In this document: positions 54,903 through 63,123 of the stretch, piece after piece
Position numbering within the stretch: the stretch's first letter is position 1
Layout: each line of letters opens with the position of its first letter
NCBI GenBank assembly: GCA_003212625.1
Contig: QCPI01000004.1
Coordinates: 1-63,959 of the forward strand
Source: Prochlorococcus sp. AG-436-J02
GTDB lineage: Bacteria > Cyanobacteriota > Cyanobacteriia > PCC-6307 > Cyanobiaceae
Length of the DNA stretch: 63,959 nt
Direction: 5' to 3'
Position numbers and translations under genes: made by a program
The notes under the pieces: generated by a model
Seen by the model: the letters and a program-made list of their open reading frames with translations, nothing else
Database searches by the model: none
Told to the model about the DNA's origin: nothing

Positions 54903-57128
54903 ATGAATGATAACGAGTCAAAAGTTATCAGTTTGATTTATAAAAAATTAATTAAGTCTGCATTATCAGATAAAAACAACAGTGAAGGTTTTGTTATACC
55001 TCAAATACTAGTATTAATTATAGGAGTTTCAGTTGCAGTATCTGGATTAATAGCTTCATCTGTTAATCGTCTATCAAGCTCAAGATTAAGTTCTTTAGAG
55101 CTACAATCTAAAAATTCAACTACAAGTGGCGTTAATAATATTAGATCAATATTTAATAATACAAAAGGTGCATATTATTATTTTTGGTTAGCAAAATCGT
55201 GTTCACAAAATACAAATAATAAAGAATGCCCTCAATTTGGGAATGCTTCATCTCTTCTATGGCCAGGACCTTTTATTAAAGGTGCTTTACCTGATTTATC
55301 AAGAATATATTGGTCTGACTCAGGGACAAGTTGGTGTGATGGTCTTAGTTCAAGTAAATGCCCAGGAAGACAAGTAGCACCAACCTGTACTTATTTAGGC
55401 AAAACACAATCATCACCAATTAATTGGAATTATTATAGATCTTCTTTGTCAAATTTATTGAGTGGAAATGATCAGGCGTTTAGTAATCAATTAAGTGGTT
55501 CTAAAAGAGATCATTTTCAAAGCTTCACTCTGAAATCAACTGATTTTGTTGGATCTGAGGATGGAGGAGAGAATTCTATTTTGATAGAAGGTAATACAAA
55601 AGTATCTTCTAATTCAACAATTAAAAGTTCTAGTAATAAACTCAGAGCAAATATTCAAGTAAGTAAAATAGTTTCGGAAGCTGGTTTTGGATATATTAGT
55701 GCAGGTGAAAATCAAAGAGATAGCAATTCATTATTTTTAGGTAATTTAATTGTTTCAGGAAACAAAAAAGGTTCAATTATATGGAGAAAAAACTTATTTA
55801 GACCTACAGATTGTTCAAAAACTAAGAATTTATTAGGTATTAAAAGTTCTTATCAATTACCTGACAATACTAAAGGAGAAGGTGGCCTTTGGGTTCAACC
55901 ACTTTTATTACCGCCACCTCCATCTAAAAAGTCCCAATCCAATCCATGGTCTTTGGGGCAAGTTGTTTGCACTCAAGATAGCTCATGGAAATCATGGACA
56001 AATTGCAGGTTTATGGAAACAACTGGTTGGAATAGCTATAAATCTAAAGATAGAATTGTTACTGTAGATGATTTAATAGTAAGTGGAAAAGATTCTTTTT
56101 TTGGGATAGTAACTTCCAATAAATCACGAGTTACATTAATAGTTAATGGTTCTATTGATCTAAGTAATGGTGGGAGAATTTGTCATAGAGATAATAGTTC
56201 AGCAGCTAGTTGTGGTTCGGGGAAGCCAGAGAATCTAACAATATTATTTCAGCAGCCAGGCAAAAATAGTTTGCCTTCCATAGCAAATGAAAATGGTAAA
56301 CAAGAATTAAAATGTTCTTCTAATGGAGGTATTGATTTAGTTCAAAATAAAAATATTCCTTATAATACTTTCATCCTTAGCAATTCAGGACATTCTGATA
56401 GGAGAGAACCTTTTAGTGGCTTTATATATGCTACTAAAACCACTCTTTCAACCTCTTCAAGTCCAGCTAAGTACTATCAAGTACCAAAAAATGGTTCTAA
56501 ATTACTAGTTAGAACTAGAGGACTATATTCTTATATAAATAATCCAGAAGGTTCATTTCAAGATAGGGCTCCACGTATAATTAGAAGTTGGAATAATAAG
56601 CCTATTCCTTATACGAAAGAAAGCACACTCTATTGGAGTAGTCCTAGATATACTTATCAAATCATTGCAATAGGTAGTAGATCAACATCATCTAATCCAG
56701 GTCAAAATACCATGTTGAATATGGCTTTGATTTGGGATACTTCACGTAATGTTTATTTCCTTGTAGGTCTTAATATTAAGCAAACCGAAGCCCAATTTGT
56801 TAACAGGAATACTAATGGGAGAATCTGGTATGTATATCTTGGTCGAGACCCTTATGGGAGAACAAATAATGGTAGAACATGGCTAAGTTATTATGGTATC
56901 GATTTGAAAGAATCTAAAACTAAAGATCTATATATTAAAGGTGCTGCATGGATGAAGAATATATGTATGGATAAGTATGGAAATGGCAAAGTATATTGGG
57001 ACTTTAAAAAAGATTTCAATAGAGATCTAGTAAAGAGATATGCTAATAACCCAAAATATAATTATGGTGTTCCATATTATCGTGGAAAGTCCATAAAACT
57101 ATGGGATACTCTTAGAGATTTTAATTAA
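54903..57128 (+). CDS. Giant PilX/GspK-like minor pilin, 741 aa
   Basis: A 741-residue protein. The segment NNSEG|FVIPQILVLIIGVSVAVS is a prepilin cleavage site with Gln at mature position 5 (residue 34) instead of Glu. Loss of Glu5 is the hallmark of GspK/PilX, the subunit at the pilus tip, which does not need to neutralise a partner N-terminus. The mature protein has about 690 residues of Ser/Asn/Gly-rich, probably beta-rich extracellular sequence with scattered Cys and no recognised domain. This is several times the length of a typical PilX. Its TAA overlaps the next ATG (TAATG). Confidence 0.75.
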   Translation: MNDNESKVISLIYKKLIKSALSDKNNSEGFVIPQILVLIIGVSVAVSGLIASSVNRLSSSRLSSLELQSKNSTTSGVNNIRSIFNNTKGAYYYFWLAKSCSQNTNNKECPQFGNASSLLWPGPFIKGALPDLSRIYWSDSGTSWCDGLSSSKCPGRQVAPTCTYLGKTQSSPINWNYYRSSLSNLLSGNDQAFSNQLSGSKRDHFQSFTLKSTDFVGSEDGGENSILIEGNTKVSSNSTIKSSSNKLRANIQVSKIVSEAGFGYISAGENQRDSNSLFLGNLIVSGNKKGSIIWRKNLFRPTDCSKTKNLLGIKSSYQLPDNTKGEGGLWVQPLLLPPPPSKKSQSNPWSLGQVVCTQDSSWKSWTNCRFMETTGWNSYKSKDRIVTVDDLIVSGKDSFFGIVTSNKSRVTLIVNGSIDLSNGGRICHRDNSSAASCGSGKPENLTILFQQPGKNSLPSIANENGKQELKCSSNGGIDLVQNKNIPYNTFILSNSGHSDRREPFSGFIYATKTTLSTSSSPAKYYQVPKNGSKLLVRTRGLYSYINNPEGSFQDRAPRIIRSWNNKPIPYTKESTLYWSSPRYTYQIIAIGSRSTSSNPGQNTMLNMALIWDTSRNVYFLVGLNIKQTEAQFVNRNTNGRIWYVYLGRDPYGRTNNGRTWLSYYGIDLKESKTKDLYIKGAAWMKNICMDKYGNGKVYWDFKKDFNRDLVKRYANNPKYNYGVPYYRGKSIKLWDTLRDFN

Positions 57129-57739
57129 TGAAAAAATCTTTATTTGCTATTGATAAATATATTCATAGGTTGTTAATTAGTGAAGAGGGTATTGGCCTAA
57201 GTGAATCAATTGTTAGTATTTTACTTTTAACATTTTTAATTGGTTATTCAATGTATTTTATATCAATGAGGCAATCAATAATGTATAAAGCTAATTTAAC
57301 AACTGCAATTAATGATGAAATAAAAAGGGATATAGAAAAGTTAAAAATAGAATTATGGAATGAACATTATAAGCCTCCTCAAAATCAACAATCGGCTTAT
57401 TATGATACAGTAACGACACAATTACCAAGTAAATATTGTATCAATGTAATTAATACTTACGATAGATTACCTAGCTCAAAAACTAGAGTTTGGATCCCAG
57501 GATCCAATCAAAATTCTTATCGAGGTCAAGTAAGAAATAAAATTTTCAGAGGTTCACCAGTTAAAATCACAAGAAATATTAATAGTCAAAGACCAATGAA
57601 TATTGGCTCAGACTTCACTGTTGATAAAAGTATTATTGAGGTTACATACAATGTTGAGAAAGGTAATGAAAATATTCAATGGACTAGTATAGAATTATCA
57701 AGCGAAGCCCATAGCTGGTGTCCCCCAAAAGGAAACTAA
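57128..57739 (+). CDS. Minor pilin, PilV/GspI-like, 203 aa
   Basis: A 203-residue prepilin-like protein. The leader ends in SEEG (residue 21), followed by IGLSESIVSILLLTFLIGYS, so Glu26 would be the mature Glu5. A signal after G23 is also possible. The C-terminal domain is small, with few Cys (KYCINVINTY, HSWCPPKGN). The position between the K-like and J-like pilins matches PilV/GspI. It is translationally coupled to the 741-residue gene through a shared TAATG. Confidence 0.7.
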   Translation: MKKSLFAIDKYIHRLLISEEGIGLSESIVSILLLTFLIGYSMYFISMRQSIMYKANLTTAINDEIKRDIEKLKIELWNEHYKPPQNQQSAYYDTVTTQLPSKYCINVINTYDRLPSSKTRVWIPGSNQNSYRGQVRNKIFRGSPVKITRNINSQRPMNIGSDFTVDKSIIEVTYNVEKGNENIQWTSIELSSEAHSWCPPKGN

Positions 57740-57741
57740 AA

Positions 57742-59121
57742 ATGTTTAATAATATAAAATTTGTTCCAATGTATAAATTTACAAAAAAATATTTTAGAAA
57801 ACAAATATATTCTAATAGTGGATTCACGATAACTGAGCTATTAGTTTCAAGTACTGTATCTCTTCTTGTTTTAACAGCTGGATTTACTCTTATTAGAATG
57901 ACATTAGATTTGAATAAATCTGATGAAACAGCATTAAAACTAAGTGGGAAGATTGATAATGCATTAGATTTTGTAGTGGATGAGATAAATAGTAGTAAAA
58001 GAGTATTAACAAGTATTAGTCAACAGCCTAATTCATGCAAGAGACCTCCTGGTGAATTTGTTATAGGATTAAGTCTTCCTGATCAAGCTCTTGATGTTTC
58101 TGCTTATAAGAAAACTAATAAACAAAATACACAATTTTTAAGGACTCAATTAAATTGTCCGATTATTTATACCTTAGTTAAGAATAATAATTATTCAGGG
58201 AAAAGAGGTTATTCATATAAATTGATGAGACGAGGCCCTGCAATCAATGAAAAGGGATATTATATACCTACAAAGATTAATGATACTTTGGTCGCAGATA
58301 GAATACGTTATAGTCCTATAGACTCAATGAGTTGTAGTTCTGGTTGGACAAAAAGAACAATTAAGGGAATAATTACTTGTACAGATAAATATAGAAAATC
58401 TGCCGAAATAGGTATCTCCGCAGAAACAAATAAGAATTATGATAAGTATAATTTCCTGTCTAAAACCTCTGCAGGATTTAGTAAGATTCAAGATGACGAA
58501 TTGTTGGGAAATAATAATAATTTAGGTGGCGCCACGGGACAGCCTTGTGCTGGTTGCAAATTATTTGGTACACCAGTAACAAGTCAAAAAATTACTTTTT
58601 TTATAGATATTTCAGGGTCTATGAATTGGGGAAGGATAAGGAATAAGCGACCAATGGATGTAGCGAAGGAAGAATTAATAAAAAATATTCAAAAATTGAA
58701 TAATGGAGTCAAGTTGCAAGTAATTGCTTTTAATCATTATTCAAGAAAACTGTTTAGTAGTCCACAAATTTTAAATAATAAAACTAGATATGAGGCAATA
58801 CGTTGGGTGAGCAGACTCTACGCAGGAGGTGGAACTAATCCATGGGCTGGAGTATCGGAATCCATGAAAAGTCAAGATGTTGGCCAAATGATATTAATGT
58901 CTGATGGCTGGACAAGGACATATGGATATTGCCAACATCTACGTAGGTATATGAAATACTCAGATTGTTTTAAACATTATAATGACAATGTTAGATCGAC
59001 CACTCCAGCAGGTACAGTTCAAATAGATAGTGTATCAATTAAAAATAATTTCTGTGCTGGGAATGGATGGATGGGAGATCTCTCTTCAAAGAACGGAGGA
59101 AATTGTACAGTTGTAAGATAA
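57742..59121 (+). CDS. Minor pilin (PilW/GspJ-like) fused to a von Willebrand factor A domain
   Basis: I choose ATG 57742 (RBS AAAGGAAAC), 459 residues; a GTG at 57718 is inside the previous gene. A 27-residue leader ends in SNSG, followed by FTITELLVSSTVSLLVLTAG with Glu5, as in PilW/GspJ. Residues 50-270 form a Cys-containing pilin-type domain with a Ser/Asn/Gly linker. Residues about 283-459 form a VWA domain with a complete MIDAS: DISGS (D289, S291, S293), T365 in GGGTNPWAG and D388 in MSDGW. This predicts divalent-metal-dependent adhesion at the pilus tip. The stop abuts the pilQ stop with no gap. Confidence 0.85.
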   Translation: MFNNIKFVPMYKFTKKYFRKQIYSNSGFTITELLVSSTVSLLVLTAGFTLIRMTLDLNKSDETALKLSGKIDNALDFVVDEINSSKRVLTSISQQPNSCKRPPGEFVIGLSLPDQALDVSAYKKTNKQNTQFLRTQLNCPIIYTLVKNNNYSGKRGYSYKLMRRGPAINEKGYYIPTKINDTLVADRIRYSPIDSMSCSSGWTKRTIKGIITCTDKYRKSAEIGISAETNKNYDKYNFLSKTSAGFSKIQDDELLGNNNNLGGATGQPCAGCKLFGTPVTSQKITFFIDISGSMNWGRIRNKRPMDVAKEELIKNIQKLNNGVKLQVIAFNHYSRKLFSSPQILNNKTRYEAIRWVSRLYAGGGTNPWAGVSESMKSQDVGQMILMSDGWTRTYGYCQHLRRYMKYSDCFKHYNDNVRSTTPAGTVQIDSVSIKNNFCAGNGWMGDLSSKNGGNCTVVR

Positions 59122-61344
59122 TTAATCTTGGTTAATCATTTTCTTTATTTCTGGTGATTTAGGAATATATCCGGGATTATTCATAGTTATATCTTCGTAG
59201 GAGTCTTTTACTATTTGTGGTGTTACTAGTATTACCAACTCTCGTTGCTCTTTGGTTGAACTTGAATTTCTAAATAATCTACCTAATAAAGGAATGTCTC
59301 CTAAAATTGGGAATTTAGTGACAGTTTCCATATCTGTACTATTTAAAACTCCAGTAAGAATTAATGTGTTGCCATCTCTTATGCGAATTGAACCACTGTC
59401 AAGCCTTCTTGTCGCAAGCAGGGTGATTTCCCCACAACCTTGTAAAGTTCTAGAGCCTCCAGATACAGATACTGCTGGTGAGATGGAGAATGTAACGTAA
59501 CCGTTATCATCAATCCTTAAAACTCTTGCTCCAAAAGTTAAGCCAGATATTCCATATTCAAAAGTTGGTACGGTTGATTCTTCTTCTACTTCACAATTAA
59601 CTGGAACTTGACTTCCTACAATTATAAATGCCTCATTCCCGTATGAACGTCCAATAGTACCTGCAGTTAAAGCAGTAGTTACATCTTCAAAAGTGACGGT
59701 ATCTCCTCCTGTCTTTCCAGGGTATTCATTAAGGATAAGTGTTGGACTAGCTAATATTTTTGTATTTTCAGAAGCAATAGATGCTTGCAAGAAATCAACT
59801 ATTGATTGGTTGTCGTATGACCTTTTAACAGGATTATCAGTTGGTGTATTAGCAACTAAAAAATCGTCTTCATTTGGTGGTAAAAGATTACCAAATGCTC
59901 CAAGAAGTTTGCCACCAGAATTAACAATAAATTGATTCCCTGTTCTGAAAGCCCAGCTATTATTAAAAGTATTTCCATCACTTATATTGATATCTAAAAT
60001 TTTGACAGTCAAAGCAACCTGTCTTTGTCTCAAATCTAATTGCTTGATATAGTTCTCTGCAACATCTACTAATTGAGGCGATCCAAGCAATGTAATAGTC
60101 TGGAGTCGGTCGTCGGTCGTAACCATCAAACCAAGTAAAGGTCCAGATGACGCTCCATAAACTTGAATTTTTGTTTCAGTGCTATTAGTTGTAGTAGATG
60201 AGGTCTCTGAACCTGCAACACGATCAGATTCAGATTGCCCGCTACTAACCGCTGTCGTAATAGTGGAAGTGGTACTAACTTTTGCACCTAAATTAGCAAG
60301 GTAAGAGGCAGCGGCATTTGCTGTGGTTTGATTTAATCTATACACCCTAGAAATTCTATTTAAGAAAATTCTTTCTCTTACGCTTGGTCCAACATAGACA
60401 ATATTATTTTGTATGGTTGCTTGAAGACCACTAGCCATTAATAATGTATTAAAGGCGACATCATAAGGTTGATCTTTGATTGACAAAGTTATATATCTTT
60501 GAGCATCTGAGGTCTTTTCTTCAGATGATTCTAACTCTTCAGTTCTAGAACTTGATATACCTTGATTAAATGTCTGCGATTCTTGAGCACTGGAAAAAGT
60601 AGGAGTTGATGATGATGATTGATCTTGGAATGTAGGGTCATCTTGTACATACACAAATCCATAGTCTGTTTGAGATATTAAATATTCAATAGCTTCTCTA
60701 GCTGGGGTATTTTTGAAGACTAAAGACACATTTGGACCTTTAATATTAATAAGATTTGGATTATTAATAAAAGAAGTACCAACTGCTATGTCTCCTAAGG
60801 GTGGAGCTTTTGGTATGTTTTTATTATTAGGATCTGATATCTTCTTTATTTCATTTACTTGGAATGGATTATTTAACTTTTGATTAGCTTTCGAAAGTTC
60901 AAGGTCAGGGAAATCAATAAATACTTTATTATTTTTAAAAATTATATTGGGATTATTAATTTTAGTATTAAGGGTTGGAATAATAGAAAGAATCAATTCA
61001 CCATTTGAACCTTTAATGCTAATGGTTTTTAAACCAGCTTCTGGAATAGATAGACTTTGAGATGTTATTGGTTTTGTAGTATTTTTAAGAAATAATCGAA
61101 CCTCAACAAACTCATCAGTAATGTGATTTTTAAAAGTAGTATCAGAGGGGATCTCAGATAAAACAATTTTCATATTAGGTGAATCACCTTCCAAGCTTAG
61201 TAAAACATCATTATTTTCTGAATTTTGGTCGATAATTACATTTCTTAAATCGTTTGATGCAACATAATTGAATGATGAATTAAAAAACTCCGAAGATACT
61301 ATCGCAAAAGGTATAAGAAGAATAGAGTAAAATTTATTAATCAT
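59122..61344 (-). CDS. pilQ: Type IV pilus secretin PilQ (GspD family)
   Basis: A 740-residue outer-membrane secretin. After a signal peptide there is an AMIN-type beta domain, then STN/N0-like segments (VSLVFKNTPAREAIEYLISQ; DQPYDVAFNTLLMASGLQAT), an N1 segment (RVYRLNQTTANAAASYLANL) and the secretin barrel from about residue 430. The signature ends RIRDGNTLILTGVLNSTDME, TKFPILGDIPLLGRLFRNSS and LVILVTPQIV. It forms the exit pore for the pilus. It is the last gene of the minus-strand pilM-N-O-Q unit. Confidence 0.92.
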   Translation of the reverse strand: MINKFYSILLIPFAIVSSEFFNSSFNYVASNDLRNVIIDQNSENNDVLLSLEGDSPNMKIVLSEIPSDTTFKNHITDEFVEVRLFLKNTTKPITSQSLSIPEAGLKTISIKGSNGELILSIIPTLNTKINNPNIIFKNNKVFIDFPDLELSKANQKLNNPFQVNEIKKISDPNNKNIPKAPPLGDIAVGTSFINNPNLINIKGPNVSLVFKNTPAREAIEYLISQTDYGFVYVQDDPTFQDQSSSSTPTFSSAQESQTFNQGISSSRTEELESSEEKTSDAQRYITLSIKDQPYDVAFNTLLMASGLQATIQNNIVYVGPSVRERIFLNRISRVYRLNQTTANAAASYLANLGAKVSTTSTITTAVSSGQSESDRVAGSETSSTTTNSTETKIQVYGASSGPLLGLMVTTDDRLQTITLLGSPQLVDVAENYIKQLDLRQRQVALTVKILDINISDGNTFNNSWAFRTGNQFIVNSGGKLLGAFGNLLPPNEDDFLVANTPTDNPVKRSYDNQSIVDFLQASIASENTKILASPTLILNEYPGKTGGDTVTFEDVTTALTAGTIGRSYGNEAFIIVGSQVPVNCEVEEESTVPTFEYGISGLTFGARVLRIDDNGYVTFSISPAVSVSGGSRTLQGCGEITLLATRRLDSGSIRIRDGNTLILTGVLNSTDMETVTKFPILGDIPLLGRLFRNSSSTKEQRELVILVTPQIVKDSYEDITMNNPGYIPKSPEIKKMINQD

Positions 61345-61421
61345 TTTAATTGTTTACCTTAAAAGAAATGATAGAATATTCATGTTGAAAAGTCTACTTT
61401 TTATAGCACTATTAATATAAA

Positions 61422-61643
61422 TCATTTCATTAAAGTAGGTACATTAATAATTAACCTTGCATCAACCTCACCGCTCTGGATTGCTGGCATCTCTTCGTTA
61501 TCAGAATAGTTAGGTTGAGTTAAACTGGGTTCAAAACATACAGGTATAATAATCATATTGTATTCCTGAATAGTTCTTAAATAATTTAAAAGGTTTAAAT
61601 AGTTACCATTAATCCTCAGAGAGAAATAGTTATTCTGAAAGAC
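61422..61643 (-). pseudogene. pilO: In-frame 3' remainder of pilO, after an internal TAG
   Basis: Directly past the TAG at 61644-61646 the same frame continues for 73 codons (VFQNNYFSLRINGNYLNLLN, YLRTIQEYNMIIIPVCFEPS onward) to TGA at 61424. The sequence is clearly coding and matches the C-terminal alpha/beta domain of PilO, with the usual amphipathic strands and a hydrophobic core. There is no frameshift and no nearby initiation codon before the ATG within EYNMII. It is either a nonsense mutation (probably CAG to TAG), a sequencing error, or a site of readthrough. Confidence 0.8.
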
Positions 61644-62354
61644 CTAATTGATTGATTTAGGGATATTACTGAAAACATCAAGGCCAGAATTTATGGATGG
61701 ATTGAATTTATAAAGTTGAATAGAATTATTGGCTGGATAATCATCATCTATGAATTCACTAATATCTGAATCAAAATTATTTTCATTATCAAAATCCATA
61801 TCATCCATTGGGAGATCAAAGTCCTGATTCTCAAAATCACTAAAACCATTATTTGAAAATTCATCATCAGTCCTAGATGAACAGGAATTTAATTCATCTT
61901 TTTGGATAGGAGAAAATTCAGAAATTAAAACAACTGATCTTTTAGCGGAATCATATAGAAGTTCGCTAAGTAAGAATAAATCCTTAGATTTAGCAATTAA
62001 ATTCTTAAATTTTGGTAATAATATATTTAATTCTTCTCTAATTTTATTACGATTATCTAGTTGCTCTTGAATAATAGGTAACTCGTTCTTCTCATTAAAA
62101 TAAAGATCAGATAACTTCTGCTTTTCACGAAAAGATTTAAAAGAAGGAATTAATGCTAAAGAGCTAAAGACTGCTGCAGTTAAAATTCCAATTGTAGGAT
62201 AGAAGGCTTTAGATTTTGAAAGATTCTTTATGTCTTCGAGTTTAATAGACTTAAGATCTTCTATTTTTACAGTCTTTGCTTTCTCAAGCATTTCAGCAAC
62301 ATCAATTTTCTTTAATTCATCAATAAATTGTAGTAAGCTAATATTTTTTTTCAT
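61644..62354 (-). CDS. pilO: Type IV pilus assembly protein PilO, interrupted by a stop codon
   Basis: A 236-residue protein as translated. Residues 1-50 form a charged cytoplasmic part, 51-70 (FYPTIGILTAAVFSSLALIP) a single membrane helix, and 75-125 a coiled coil (EKQKLSDLYFNEKNELPIIQ). The start of the alpha/beta domain follows (KSKDLFLLSELLYDSAKRSV). Residues 152-206 hold a very acidic insertion (DDEF, PMDDMDFDNENNFDSD). The reading stops at TAG after IPKSIN, and the remaining domain is encoded in frame in 61422-61643. The N-terminal half alone probably cannot complete the fold that pairs with PilN. Confidence 0.8.
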   Translation of the reverse strand: MKKNISLLQFIDELKKIDVAEMLEKAKTVKIEDLKSIKLEDIKNLSKSKAFYPTIGILTAAVFSSLALIPSFKSFREKQKLSDLYFNEKNELPIIQEQLDNRNKIREELNILLPKFKNLIAKSKDLFLLSELLYDSAKRSVVLISEFSPIQKDELNSCSSRTDDEFSNNGFSDFENQDFDLPMDDMDFDNENNFDSDISEFIDDDYPANNSIQLYKFNPSINSGLDVFSNIPKSIN

Positions 62355-62358
62355 GTTT

Positions 62359-63123
62359 CTATCTTATAAAGAGATTTAATATGTATGAATATTTATTTAG
62401 CTTAGATAGAGCTCCATAATTAAATGCATTTTTATTTAATTCTATTATAGTTTGTAAGGAAGGGTTTGTTAGTTTTCCTGTTATTTCAACAACTACCCCA
62501 GCTTTGTATTGGTTACTCTCAACAGATTCATCTGATAACTTTGATTGATCAATTAACCTTACTAGTTTCAATGATTCTGATTTAATTAACTTATTATCAA
62601 ATAATAAATTAAGTAATTTATTTATAGAAATTATATTATTTCCAATAGCATTTATCTTGAATCCATGATTATCAATTGTATAATCAGATAGTTGAACACC
62701 TTGTGGAATTAAGCTTTGCAGATAATATCCAAATAAATAATCTGGAGCTGAAATAGCATATAGACTGCCATACTTTATAAATGAATTAAAGTCAGATTCA
62801 AGACTTCGATTAATTTCACTTAATTGATTAATATTATCCTCATAAGAATAATGAAACATTTCAAATCTTCTAATGTTTATAATAGGTACTATTGAAACAA
62901 TTTGTATTAGAAGTGTTAAAGCTAATATGCTAAAGGATGGAATAAAAAGTATTTTATTACTCTTAGCAAATGTAATTAAATATTTAAATTTTGATATATA
63001 GCTTGTGAATTTACTTGTACTGCTTAAATCTTTGTTTTTGCTAGACAGTGGGATTATAGTATTTTTTTTGTAAGACCAAAAATTTATTGTCTTATAGTTT
63101 CTAGCAAAGTTATATTTTATCAT
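62359..63123 (-). CDS. pilN: Type IV pilus assembly protein PilN
   Basis: A 254-residue protein. A basic cytoplasmic N-terminus (about 50 residues, longer than in typical PilN) is followed by one membrane helix (ILFIPSFSILALTLLIQIVS) and a periplasmic domain with coiled coil (YEDNINQLSEINRSLESDFN). The C-terminal ferredoxin-like segment includes VEITGKLTNPSLQTIIELNK. It binds PilM through its N-terminus and pairs with PilO. It overlaps pilM by four bases (ATGA). Confidence 0.8.
   Translation of the reverse strand: MIKYNFARNYKTINFWSYKKNTIIPLSSKNKDLSSTSKFTSYISKFKYLITFAKSNKILFIPSFSILALTLLIQIVSIVPIINIRRFEMFHYSYEDNINQLSEINRSLESDFNSFIKYGSLYAISAPDYLFGYYLQSLIPQGVQLSDYTIDNHGFKINAIGNNIISINKLLNLLFDNKLIKSESLKLVRLIDQSKLSDESVESNQYKAGVVVEITGKLTNPSLQTIIELNKNAFNYGALSKLNKYSYILNLFIR

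Noticed and set aside
57718-57741. GTG 57718 as start of the VWA-pilin
   Set aside because: It lies inside the preceding gene; ATG 57742 has a better RBS and gives a normal prepilin leader.
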